Translations under genes and position numbers: made by a program
Source: JAVBNU01 sp031551265
GTDB taxonomy: Bacteria; Cyanobacteriota; Vampirovibrionia; Gastranaerophilales; Gastranaerophilaceae
Reading direction: 5' to 3'
Assembly: GCA_031551265.1 (NCBI GenBank)
Contig: JAVBNU010000050.1
Coordinates: 1-29,228 of the forward strand
DNA: 29,228 nt
The notes under the pieces: generated by a model
The model's input: only the letters and a program-made list of their open reading frames with translations
What the model was told of the DNA's origin: nothing
Databases searched by the model: none
In this document: one piece after another, positions 23,496 through 29,228 of the stretch
Layout: each line of letters starts with the position of its first letter
Position numbering within the stretch: position 1 is the first letter of the stretch

Positions 23496-23534
23496 TATCT
23501 GAACACTTTTTTCTATAAAAGGTTAAATTCAAAT

Positions 23535-23565
23535 TTGAACAAAAAATATTCTATCTCGTTATAGT
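23535..23565 (+). promoter_or_regulatory. Promoter of the His-rich peptide gene
   Basis: TTGAAC (23535-23540) and TATAGT (23560-23565) are 19 nt apart, slightly longer than ideal. The start site would be near 23572. Confidence 0.4.
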
Positions 23566-23590
23566 AAGTACATTCAAAAAACGGTACTTA
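23565..23590. promoter_or_regulatory. Inverted repeat over the start site of the His-rich peptide gene
   Basis: TAAGTAC (23565-23571) and GTACTTA (23584-23590) are exact reverse complements 12 nt apart. The left arm touches the -10 box, the right arm ends 4 nt before AAGGAG. It could be an operator or a leader hairpin controlling translation. Confidence 0.4.
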
Positions 23591-23606
23591 AAAAAGGAGA
23601 TACAGT

Positions 23607-23816
23607 ATGAAAAAGATTATTTTAGCATTAATGGTTTTAGTATTTGCGACAAGCACAGTTATGGCAGCACCGGCTCACCATTCAAAAGGTCATCACAAAG
23701 CTCATGCCGGCTATCACCAAGTTAACCATTCACATGGAAAACATCACAAACAAGCACACAAAAAGCATAATACAAAACGTTGCAACTGCTACAAAGTGCA
23801 TGTACACAGAGTCTAA
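23607..23816 (+). CDS. Small exported His-rich peptide
   Basis: Residues 1-20 (MKKIILALMVLVFATSTVMA) are a Sec signal peptide with an A-x-A cleavage site. The mature part, about 48 residues, is extremely rich in His and Lys (repeated HH and HKxH pairs), with a CNCY motif near its end. It would bind metal ions (nickel, zinc or copper) in the periplasm, but which is not known. AAAAAGGAG lies 7-8 nt before the ATG. It is a single-gene unit ended by a strong terminator at 23866-23895. Confidence 0.75.
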   Translation: MKKIILALMVLVFATSTVMAAPAHHSKGHHKAHAGYHQVNHSHGKHHKQAHKKHNTKRCNCYKVHVHRV

Positions 23817-23865
23817 GGAGGAGTATCATTAATCCCTATAGCTTAATGCGACCCAATCAACAACC

Positions 23866-23895
23866 ACGATGAGGAATAATCTCATCGTTTTTTTT
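23866..23895 (+). terminator. Intrinsic terminator after the His-rich peptide gene
   Basis: ACGATGAG (23866-23873) pairs perfectly with CTCATCGT (23881-23888), followed by eight T residues. Confidence 0.92.
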
Positions 23896-23937
23896 GTAAA
23901 TAATCATCTTTTCCGCATTGTGTTATGGCTGTACATG

Positions 23938-24164
23938 TCAAATAATTAGTTACATGATTTTTAAAAAACTCCCTCTCCCCGATGCGGGAGCCGCGCCAAC
24001 CGGGTTGGAGGGTTGGGGTGAGGGGTACATACTGTGTTAATACTTTCTGTACCCCTCATCCATTTTTCTAGCTTTCGTCACAAACTCAAGCTGAAAAATT
24101 GCCTTCTCCCGCAATGGGGCGAAGGCATCATTTGATCTTTTATAGTATGTAACTAATTATTTGA
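23938..24164. mobile_element. 227-bp MITE-like element with 18-bp perfect terminal inverted repeats
   Basis: TCAAATAATTAGTTACAT (23938-23955) and ATGTAACTAATTATTTGA (24147-24164) are exact reverse complements. Inside are a CCCTCTCCC-family repeat in plus orientation (23969-24028) and a diverged one in minus orientation (24049-24127), themselves joined by GAGGGGTACA (24020-24029) against TGTACCCCTC (24048-24057). The element encodes nothing and no clear target duplication flanks it. A 10-bp direct repeat TTTGATCTTT lies at 24131 and 24160. Confidence 0.6.
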
Positions 24165-24218
24165 TCTTTACAATTTTTTTTCTGCAAATGACATCACTAT
24201 ATACAATTTATAATCTAC

Positions 24219-24273
24219 TTGCAAAAAATAATTAAAATGATATAATTTTATTAAGAATTTTTCTTATTAAGAA
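24219..24273 (+). promoter_or_regulatory. Promoter and operator candidate of the PerR-rubrerythrin operon
   Basis: TTGCAA (24219-24224), 16 nt, then TGA plus TATAAT (24241-24246) is a strong extended -10 promoter. TTATTAAGAA occurs twice just downstream (24248-24257 and 24264-24273), 16 bp apart and overlapping the start site; these AT-rich half-sites are what an autoregulating Fur/PerR protein could bind. Confidence 0.55.
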
Positions 24274-24282
24274 AGTAGGTTT

Positions 24283-24717
24283 ATGGGTAATCAACTTGAG
24301 GAAAAGGTCAAAGAGCTTAAAAAGATATGCAAAGACAAAAATATGCGTATTACTGATCAGCGCATTGAAATTTTTAAAGAACTTTTTCAATCAAAAGAGC
24401 ATCCCGATGCTGAAATGCTTTTTTATAAGTTGAAATCCAGAATACCAAACCTGTCACTAGACACAATTTATCGGACATTAGATACATTTGCAGAATTAGG
24501 CGTAATATTCCGCGTGGACAGCCAACTTCAGAGGGCACGTTTTGACGCTGATTTGACACCGCATTATCATTTTATTTGTACAAAATGCGGCACAATAGCG
24601 GACATTCACGTCGATGAAAATATTATGCTCCCTGAAGATATATACAAAATGGGCGATGTAAAAAATATTAATTTACAGATATGTGGTATTTGTAAGCACT
24701 GTTTAGAAGAAAAATAA
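24283..24717 (+). CDS. perR: Fur-family regulator, PerR-like
   Basis: The N-terminal winged helix reads RITDQRIEIFKELF, then LSLDTIYRTLDTFAELGVI. The dimerisation half has the metal ligands DADLTPHYHFIC and two CxxC zinc sites, CTKC and CGIC/CKHC. Together with the rubrerythrin directly downstream (12 bp), this favours PerR, the peroxide sensor, over Fur or Zur; the D-x-D-x(4)-HxH order fits but does not prove it. Regulation: strong promoter with two repeats overlapping its start, consistent with autoregulation. Confidence 0.8.
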   Translation: MGNQLEEKVKELKKICKDKNMRITDQRIEIFKELFQSKEHPDAEMLFYKLKSRIPNLSLDTIYRTLDTFAELGVIFRVDSQLQRARFDADLTPHYHFICTKCGTIADIHVDENIMLPEDIYKMGDVKNINLQICGICKHCLEEK

Positions 24718-24729
24718 AGGAGAAGAAAC

Positions 24730-25269
24730 ATGGAACTTAAAGGAAGTAAAACAGAACAAAATCTTATGGCAGCTTTTGCAGGCGAGTCACAAGCAAGAAA
24801 TAAGTATACTTATTATGCATCACAAGCTAAAAAAGATGGCTATGTTCAGATTTCAAGACTATTTGAAGAAACTGCAAATAATGAAAAAGAACACGCTAAA
24901 ATTTGGTTCAAATTATTACACGGCGGCGGAATTCCTGATACAATGACCAACCTCAAAGACGCAGCAGCAGGCGAGCACTACGAGTGGACAGATATGTACC
25001 CCGGCTTCGCAAAAGTAGCAAAAGAAGAAGGCTTTAACGATATTGCGTTCTTATTTGAAAATGTTGCGAAAATCGAAAAAGAACACGATGCAAGATACGA
25101 AAAATTATTAGCAAGTGTAGAAAGTAATACTGTCTTCAAACGTGATGAAGCAGCGCGCTGGGAATGCGGCAACTGCGGCTATATTGTGGAAACTAAAGAA
25201 GCAATGCAAAAATGTCCGGTATGCGCTCACCCTCAAGCTTATTTCTTCGTGAAATGCGAAAATTATTAA
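24730..25269 (+). CDS. rbr: Rubrerythrin
   Basis: Reduces hydrogen peroxide using a diiron site in the N-terminal four-helix bundle (residues 1-145: GESQARNKY, EETANNEKEHA, ENVAKIEKEHDARY, supplying the Glu and His ligands) and a C-terminal rubredoxin iron (CGNCGY and CPVC). Length of 179 is typical. AAAGGAG precedes the ATG. It follows perR in one operon and is a standard part of peroxide defence in anaerobes. A strong terminator follows at 25295. Confidence 0.97.
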   Translation: MELKGSKTEQNLMAAFAGESQARNKYTYYASQAKKDGYVQISRLFEETANNEKEHAKIWFKLLHGGGIPDTMTNLKDAAAGEHYEWTDMYPGFAKVAKEEGFNDIAFLFENVAKIEKEHDARYEKLLASVESNTVFKRDEAARWECGNCGYIVETKEAMQKCPVCAHPQAYFFVKCENY

Positions 25270-25294
25270 TAACAAACTCAATCTTATTCATTAA

Positions 25295-25325
25295 AAAGCC
25301 GGCTTCAACAACCGGCTTTGTTTTT
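25295..25325. terminator. Terminator after rubrerythrin, possibly bidirectional
   Basis: AAAGCCGG (25295-25302) pairs with CCGGCTTT (25312-25319) over a 9-nt loop, followed by GTTTTT. The A-run on the other side could serve the convergent gene whose stop is at 25324. Confidence 0.88.
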
Positions 25326-25599
25326 ATTCTGATTTAAAGCTTGAATTAATTTCAGGCTTTTCATTAAAAGACGAAATAAAGTGGATATACCGTTCCATGC
25401 GCAGCTTTAACCAGCTCAGCATTGTGTCTGAGCCGTACACTTCAATTGTACGCACTCGCGTAAAATTACTCATTGTTCGATTGTAAGACTCATCAATATA
25501 TGTCTTGCATTTGCAATTCAATTCTTCTACCAAATCGTAGAGAGTCTTTAGCCACGCTGCTTCAACGTGCATTTCATTCACTTTGTATTCAAGTATCAT
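25324..25599 (-). CDS. Uncharacterised 91-residue protein
   Basis: No family is recognised. The start is supported by AAAGGA 6-8 nt upstream on the minus strand. The protein is soluble, with a helical first half (VEAAWLKTLYDLVEELNCKCK) and a basic aromatic second half (RVRTIEVYGSD, LKLRMERYIHFISSF). It is convergent with rubrerythrin and shares its terminator, and is divergent from the DUF192 gene. Confidence 0.6.
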   Translation of the reverse strand: MILEYKVNEMHVEAAWLKTLYDLVEELNCKCKTYIDESYNRTMSNFTRVRTIEVYGSDTMLSWLKLRMERYIHFISSFNEKPEINSSFKSE

Positions 25600-25654
25600 A
25601 ACAAATCCTTTGCTAGCGATGTAAAACCTTAATATTATTATTGATCCAGAAAAC

Positions 25655-25683
25655 TTGATTTATATCTTAATTTTTATTATAAC
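25655..25683 (+). promoter_or_regulatory. Promoter of the DUF192-uvrC operon
   Basis: TTGATT (25655-25660), a 17-nt spacer and TATAAC (25678-25683). The start site would be near 25690, placing the palindrome at 25704-25722 in the leader. Confidence 0.5.
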
Positions 25684-25703
25684 AAATGTAGTAGTTAATT
25701 TAA

Positions 25704-25722
25704 AGTCTACAAATTGTAGACT
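25704..25722. promoter_or_regulatory. 19-bp perfect palindrome in the leader of the DUF192-uvrC operon
   Basis: AGTCTACAA (25704-25712), a central A, and TTGTAGACT (25714-25722) form an exact dyad, the size of a dimeric repressor site. Because uvrC is often under SOS control, a LexA-like operator is possible, but the sequence does not match a LexA box I know. It could also form a 7-bp RNA hairpin. Confidence 0.55.
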
Positions 25723-25738
25723 ATTATTGAGAGTTTCG

Positions 25739-26080
25739 ATGAAAATATGGAACGCAACGAAAGAAAAAACAATTGCTGAAAATGCAATTTTGGCTAAAAA
25801 CAAATTCAGACGGGCTTTAGGGCTATTGAACAAAGGTGAATTTGATACTTATGATGCGTTTATATTGAAGCCTTGTTCGCAAGTTCATACTACAGGAATG
25901 AAGTTTAATTTTGATGTTTTATACATTAACAGTGACTCGCGGGTTATTAAAACGTACGAAAACATAAAACCCAATCTTGTTTTGCCGCGAATTGAGGATT
26001 GTGATTGTGTGATTGAGCTGCCGAAGTATTCCATTCGAAAATTTAATATCTCAAAAGATGATATAATTGAATTATTATGA
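25739..26080 (+). CDS. DUF192 family protein
   Basis: Family blocks: AILAKNKFRRALGLLNK at the front, ILKPCSQVHTTGMKFNFDVLYIN in the middle (the conserved HT..M followed by the strand FDVLY), and VIELPKYSIRK near the end. The function of the family is unsettled. I start at ATG 25739 (MKIWNATK), which has GAGAG upstream and fits the family; an in-frame start at 25655 would lie in the promoter. Its stop overlaps the uvrC ATG as ATGA. Confidence 0.85.
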   Translation: MKIWNATKEKTIAENAILAKNKFRRALGLLNKGEFDTYDAFILKPCSQVHTTGMKFNFDVLYINSDSRVIKTYENIKPNLVLPRIEDCDCVIELPKYSIRKFNISKDDIIELL

Positions 26081-27747
26081 GTGATGTTAAAGAACAATTA
26101 AAGTTTTTACCTGAGCAGAGCGGGTCTTACCAGTTTTATGATGTAAAGAACGAAATCATTTATATTGGCAAGGCTAAAAACCTGAAAAAACGTGTTTGCA
26201 GCTATTTTAATAAAAACCACGACAGTGCAAAACTGTGCGTTATGGTGCCACAAATAAAAAAGATTGAATTTATCATTACAGATACCGAAGTTGAAGCTTT
26301 GATTTTAGAATCACACCTGATTAAAAAACATAAGCCTAAATATAACATCTTGTTAAAAGACGACAAAAAATTCCCGTATTTTGTGTTTACCGATGAAGAA
26401 TATCCAAGAATTATTGTGGCACGCAAGCGTAATAAAAATCCGATTAAAGGAAAATATTTCGGCCCATATACTGACGGGCGTGCAATGTATGCAACTTTGG
26501 ATTTAATCAAAAAACTTTTCCCGCTCAAACAATGCAAAACACCTCGTTTTAAAAGCCGTGCCTGTATTTACCACCAAATTGGACGATGCAGCGCACCTTG
26601 TCAAAGATTTATTTCACCCGAAGAATACGGCAAAATTTTGAAAAGCGTTGAATTGTTTTTACTAGGACGCCAAAATGAACTTGTTAATGAACTCAAAAAA
26701 CAAATGGAATACTATTCCAAAAATCAGGAGTACGAGAAAGCTGCGAGGTTCCGTGACAGTTATTATGATGTACAAAAAACAGTTGAACGTCAGAAAGTTA
26801 TTTTTGAAAACACAAAAATTAATCAGGATATCATTGCAATTGTCCATGATAACTCGACTGCAGCTGTCACTCTTTTACAAATTCGCAGCGGCAGGCTGAT
26901 TGAAAAAAAAGATTTTGAATATCAGTATGTTGATGGGAATTCAGAGCAAGAAATTATGCTGTCGTTTTTGCGCGAATATTATGAACTCAACAGTGATCTT
27001 GACATAACGTCTGAAATTGTGTTGCAGACCAAATTATCCGATGAAGATAACGAAGTCTACAGCGAGTGGTTGAGCAATAAGATTAAGGGAAACGTGAAAC
27101 TCAAACCGGCAAAATCTAAAAAAGACAAAGAATTGCTTGCACTTGCACAAAAAAATGCTGACGCATATTTGAATAAGCTGAAATTGAACAAATTAGTAGA
27201 AATCCAAAATGATTACAACGATATTGGCTCTTATATTCAGGAAAAGTTAAAGTTGTCGAAATTCCCACATCTTGTTGAGTGTTTCGATATTTCACACATT
27301 CAAGGTACAAATACTGTTGCTTCGATGGTTGTATTTGAGAACGGAATGCCGAAAAAGTCAGAATACAGAAAATTCAAAATTAAAACACTGGAAATCGGTA
27401 AGCCTGACGATTTCAAATCTATGCAAGAAGTTGTTGAGCGTCGGTATAAAAAGTTATTGGCAGAAGGTAAGCCATTTCCTGATTTGATAATTATTGACGG
27501 TGGCAAAGGACAGCTATCATCAGTTATGGAGATTTTTGATAAGCTTGAAATCAAGAATCAAGATATCGTGTCACTTGCCAAACGGCTCGAGGAGGTATTT
27601 TTACCAAAGAAGTCACAGCCTGTGATTTTTCCGACAAGTTCAACAGCATTATATTTTTTCCAGCGTATACGTGACGAAGCGCATAGGTTTGCTATTACTT
27701 TCCATCGTCAATTGCGTGCCAAAGAAGCACTGAAATCGAAGAAATAG
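26077..27747 (+). CDS. uvrC: UvrC, excinuclease ABC subunit C, ending before the HhH domain
   Basis: UvrC makes both incisions in nucleotide excision repair. Domains in order: GIY-YIG nuclease (SGSYQFYDVKNEIIYIGKAKNLKKRV); the Cys cluster ACIYHQIGRCSAPC; UVR motif YEKAARFRDSY near 225; and the RNase H-like nuclease with ECFDISHIQG, DLIIIDGGKGQ and RDEAHRFAITFHR. Length is 556, while most UvrC proteins are about 590-620, because it stops right after FHRQLRAKEALKSKK: the C-terminal tandem helix-hairpin-helix domain is missing. The downstream DNA does not encode it in any frame. It overlaps the DUF192 gene by 4 bp. Confidence 0.95.
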   Translation: MSDVKEQLKFLPEQSGSYQFYDVKNEIIYIGKAKNLKKRVCSYFNKNHDSAKLCVMVPQIKKIEFIITDTEVEALILESHLIKKHKPKYNILLKDDKKFPYFVFTDEEYPRIIVARKRNKNPIKGKYFGPYTDGRAMYATLDLIKKLFPLKQCKTPRFKSRACIYHQIGRCSAPCQRFISPEEYGKILKSVELFLLGRQNELVNELKKQMEYYSKNQEYEKAARFRDSYYDVQKTVERQKVIFENTKINQDIIAIVHDNSTAAVTLLQIRSGRLIEKKDFEYQYVDGNSEQEIMLSFLREYYELNSDLDITSEIVLQTKLSDEDNEVYSEWLSNKIKGNVKLKPAKSKKDKELLALAQKNADAYLNKLKLNKLVEIQNDYNDIGSYIQEKLKLSKFPHLVECFDISHIQGTNTVASMVVFENGMPKKSEYRKFKIKTLEIGKPDDFKSMQEVVERRYKKLLAEGKPFPDLIIIDGGKGQLSSVMEIFDKLEIKNQDIVSLAKRLEEVFLPKKSQPVIFPTSSTALYFFQRIRDEAHRFAITFHRQLRAKEALKSKK

Positions 27748-27768
27748 CAGCATCATACGAATTTAGGT

Positions 27769-27789
27769 GTAGGGTGCGTCCCACGCACC
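27769..27789 (+). repeat. GTAGGGTGCG-family hairpin after uvrC
   Basis: GTAG followed by the perfect hairpin GGTGCGT-CCC-ACGCACC (27773-27789), identical to the one inserted in mutS2. It lies 22 bp past the uvrC stop. The rest of 27790-27957 has no gene; the only other structure is ACTCCAC (27883-27889) pairing with GTGGAGT (27927-27933), which ends 24 bp from the stop of the minus-strand gene and may serve as its 3' hairpin. Confidence 0.7.
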
Positions 27790-27957
27790 GGAATTCAGCA
27801 CTACGCCAGCCCATAACGTAGGTCGTCTTACTGTAATTTAAACGTAAAGAAGAGGGCTATCAGAATAGCTTGTGAGCATGATACTCCACTTATTCACGAT
27901 ACAAGTATAATTCAATGTTTAATGTCGTGGAGTGACAAAAGCAATGACGTCGTGAGC

Positions 27958-28848
27958 TTATGCTTGTGTCGGCTGAGTCGCTTTACCTGATGGTGCAAAG
28001 AAACGATATGCCATATAGGCGCAAAATGCAGCCGGTACAGCCAGCCCACCCATTATTGCACCCTGAGAGATGTGCATTGTTCTTAAAGACCTGCGAGCAG
28101 ATGCCATCGCTTCATAAATAGGTTTCATTGCTTCATTGGCAGCCGGTACAGGCTTGCCTTTAGCTGTCGCAATCTCAGTTGCTGCCTTTGCAATGGCTTC
28201 CGGCATGTTTTGGATGCCTTTTGCCTTTGATTCTTCTACCATTTCAATAGCGCGCAACAATGTCTGTGTTTTTTTATTGTTCTGTGTTTTTGCGAGTTGA
28301 TGGGCTTCGTTAAAAAGTTCTTCATTAACAACCCCTCCTGCCCTGCCGGCCGCGGCGCCTAAAGCTTTAGCTTCATCAGTTTTTTCAAAAACTTCTTTAA
28401 TTAAATCACTTTTAAGTTCATGAAGTGAGAATTTATGTGCCAGTGTCTCAGCTTTGTGAGTTGAGACTAAATTCTCCAAACATTCTTTGGAGATGTTAGT
28501 CGCTTCTGTGCCGTGTCCGAGGAGCCTGGCGTCATCTGCCGAAATAGCTATCATTCCATCTTTAGCTTGTTGAAGTTTTGTCTTTTTGAATTCGTCCAAA
28601 AAGCTGTCCTTAGTGTCTCTTATTGAGGCGTATGTCACGATAAGATCTTGCGCGTTTGGATGAAAGGGCAATTGTGTCAAGGCACCTACGCCCACACCTG
28701 CACCAATCGCGCCACCTCCGATACCCAGAGCAACGCCTCCTGCAACCACCAACGGCAGTATTCCTCCGCCCTGTTGCGGCTGTTCCTGAGCGGGATTTAG
28801 ATTTTGGGCGGCCATATTATTAACCATACGAGCAGAACCTATTGTCAT
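27958..28848 (-). CDS. Uncharacterised protein with two membrane-like segments
   Basis: I do not recognise a family. A Gly/Ala-rich hydrophobic segment lies at about 31-58 (LPLVVAGGVALGIGGGAIGA) and another near the C-terminus at about 265-285 (GAIMGGLAVPAAFCAYMAYR). Between them are about 200 residues of charged, Ala/Lys/Glu-rich helices likely to form coiled coils. No standard signal peptide; the Asn/Gln/Pro-rich first 28 residues are probably cytoplasmic or exposed. AGGAG lies 5 nt before the ATG at 28848. It resembles the general plan of membrane-anchored helical proteins. Function unknown. Confidence 0.6.
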   Translation of the reverse strand: MTIGSARMVNNMAAQNLNPAQEQPQQGGGILPLVVAGGVALGIGGGAIGAGVGVGALTQLPFHPNAQDLIVTYASIRDTKDSFLDEFKKTKLQQAKDGMIAISADDARLLGHGTEATNISKECLENLVSTHKAETLAHKFSLHELKSDLIKEVFEKTDEAKALGAAAGRAGGVVNEELFNEAHQLAKTQNNKKTQTLLRAIEMVEESKAKGIQNMPEAIAKAATEIATAKGKPVPAANEAMKPIYEAMASARRSLRTMHISQGAIMGGLAVPAAFCAYMAYRFFAPSGKATQPTQA

Positions 28849-28961
28849 TTAGACTCCTATCACTTTTACCTTAAAGTCACACTATTATATATTTAAAAAG
28901 GTCAAAATACATATTTTATTGCTAGATTTTGGTATGGGTATTAATAATTTGTTACACAATT

Positions 28962-29092
28962 TATGTCATTGCGAGCGAGTTCGCAGAATGAGCGCTGCAA
29001 TCTAGAAAATCATGAGACTGGATCTACCCCTCACAAAATGATTGAGTATCATTTTGTGAGGCAGAGCAGGCTGAAGCCCTCGCGATGACATA
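28962..29092. repeat. 131-bp palindromic element with TGTCATTGCGAG ends
   Basis: TATGTCATTGCGAG (28962-28975) and CTCGCGATGACATA (29079-29092) are inverted with one mismatch. In the middle CCTCACAAAATGAT (29029-29042) and ATCATTTTGTGAGG (29048-29061) form a perfect 14-bp hairpin with a 5-nt loop. The element abuts the IS end, with only 5 bp before the IS hairpin. The 28849-28961 stretch upstream has no gene or clear signal. Confidence 0.7.
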
Positions 29093-29096
29093 GATA

Positions 29097-29228
29097 CCCC
29101 CGGCTAAAGCCGGGGTTCTTTCGTTTACAGCTGAATTTTCAGCTGTCCTGAATCCTGGTGTCCTTGCATCTCGACATATCGTCTTATTGTTTCCTCGTCC
29201 AACCCTATGCTGCTCACGAAGTAGCCTG
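29097..29228 (-). mobile_element. IS200/IS605-family insertion sequence, transposase-distal end (partial)
   Basis: The window ends inside an IS. It contains the C-terminus of a Y1 transposase (stop at 29125) followed, on the minus strand, by the hairpin CCCCGGC-TTTA-GCCGGGG (29115-29098), the type of end structure recognised by TnpA. The transposase tail also carries a hairpin, ACAGCTGAA/TTCAGCTGT (29127-29146), at its very end. The outer limit is set approximately. Confidence 0.7.
29125..29228 (-). CDS. tnpA: IS200/IS605-family transposase TnpA, C-terminal fragment at window edge
   Basis: Reading the minus strand from the edge gives GYFVSSIGLDEETIRRYVEM followed by QGHQDSGQLKIQL and a TAA stop. 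This is the conserved end of IS200-type Y1 (HUH) transposases, where the GYFVST-GLDEETIRRYVE block follows the catalytic tyrosine region. The catalytic residues lie beyond the window. These enzymes excise and insert single-stranded DNA at hairpin ends and make no target duplication. Confidence 0.85.
   Translation of the reverse strand, partial: GYFVSSIGLDEETIRRYVEMQGHQDSGQLKIQL

Noticed and set aside
23813..23872. A second tiny gene after the His-rich peptide (AAGGAGGAG followed by ATT, ending at a TGA in the terminator stem)
   Set aside because: There is a good ribosome binding site but no ATG, GTG or TTG at a sensible distance, and the frame would encode only 14 residues.
25655..25738. A 28-codon hydrophobic N-terminal extension of the DUF192 protein
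   Set aside because: The DNA holds the predicted promoter and the 19-bp palindrome; the family begins at the internal ATG at 25739.

Overview
This AT-rich window reads as a chromosome segment of an anaerobic, probably diderm bacterium. Anaerobic metabolism is suggested by a two-subunit 2-oxoacid:ferredoxin oxidoreductase, rubrerythrin beside a PerR-like regulator, a UPF0210/PFL protein with its ACT partner, and an acyl-CoA dehydratase activase-related protein. A WavE-type LPS protein and an exported beta-carbonic anhydrase suggest an outer envelope. The mix resembles Vampirovibrionia/Melainabacteria (gut Gastranaerophilales), but that placement is a low-confidence inference; no rRNA or ribosomal protein gene is present.

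Layout. 1-2199 (-): Ski2-like helicase, C-terminus beyond the left edge. 2322-4775 (+): mutS2, carrying an 81-bp in-frame palindromic-repeat insertion. 4784-5070: a run of dispersed hairpin repeats. 5074-7546: an orphan gene, a winged-helix protein and an activase-like Fe-S protein. 7558-7837: promoter, decayed tRNA copy, tRNA-Ala(TGC) and terminator. 8006-10856: a small-molecule kinase, a nucleotidyltransferase-HAD fusion and a WavE-family protein, apparently one surface-glycan operon. 10918-12812: exported beta-carbonic anhydrase and a convergent orphan with a nucleotidyltransferase-like motif. 12899-15964 (-): UvrD-type helicase fused to a PD-(D/E)XK nuclease with an Fe-S staple. 16049-16620: tRNA-Gly(TCC) and repeats. 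16709-18841: ACT protein, PFL protein and dCMP deaminase. 18857-19951: XRE regulator, a nested dyad, a resolvase-like protein lacking the catalytic serine, and an orphan. 20038-20240: a likely structured RNA ahead of the 2-oxoacid oxidoreductase genes (20284-22828). 22819-23480 (-): an MNT/HEPN pair with a damaged HEPN start. 23607-25269: a His-rich exported peptide, a MITE-like element with 18-bp terminal repeats, PerR and rubrerythrin. 25739-27747: DUF192 protein and a UvrC that ends before its helix-hairpin-helix domain. 27958-28848 (-): an orphan membrane protein. 28962-29228: a palindromic repeat abutting the end of an IS200/IS605-family insertion sequence.

Three themes stand out. Palindromic repeats of several families sit in almost every gap, and one has entered a coding gene in frame with what looks like an 8-bp target duplication. 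Several genes (mutS2, the MNT gene, the 2-oxoacid oxidoreductase alpha gene, possibly the XRE gene) have a -10-like hexamer exactly 6 nt before an ATG and no Shine-Dalgarno, suggesting leaderless transcripts. Repair and nucleic-acid genes (Ski2-like, MutS2, UvrD-nuclease, UvrC) are frequent, and the DUF192-uvrC pair has a perfect 19-bp palindrome near its promoter that could be a damage-response operator.
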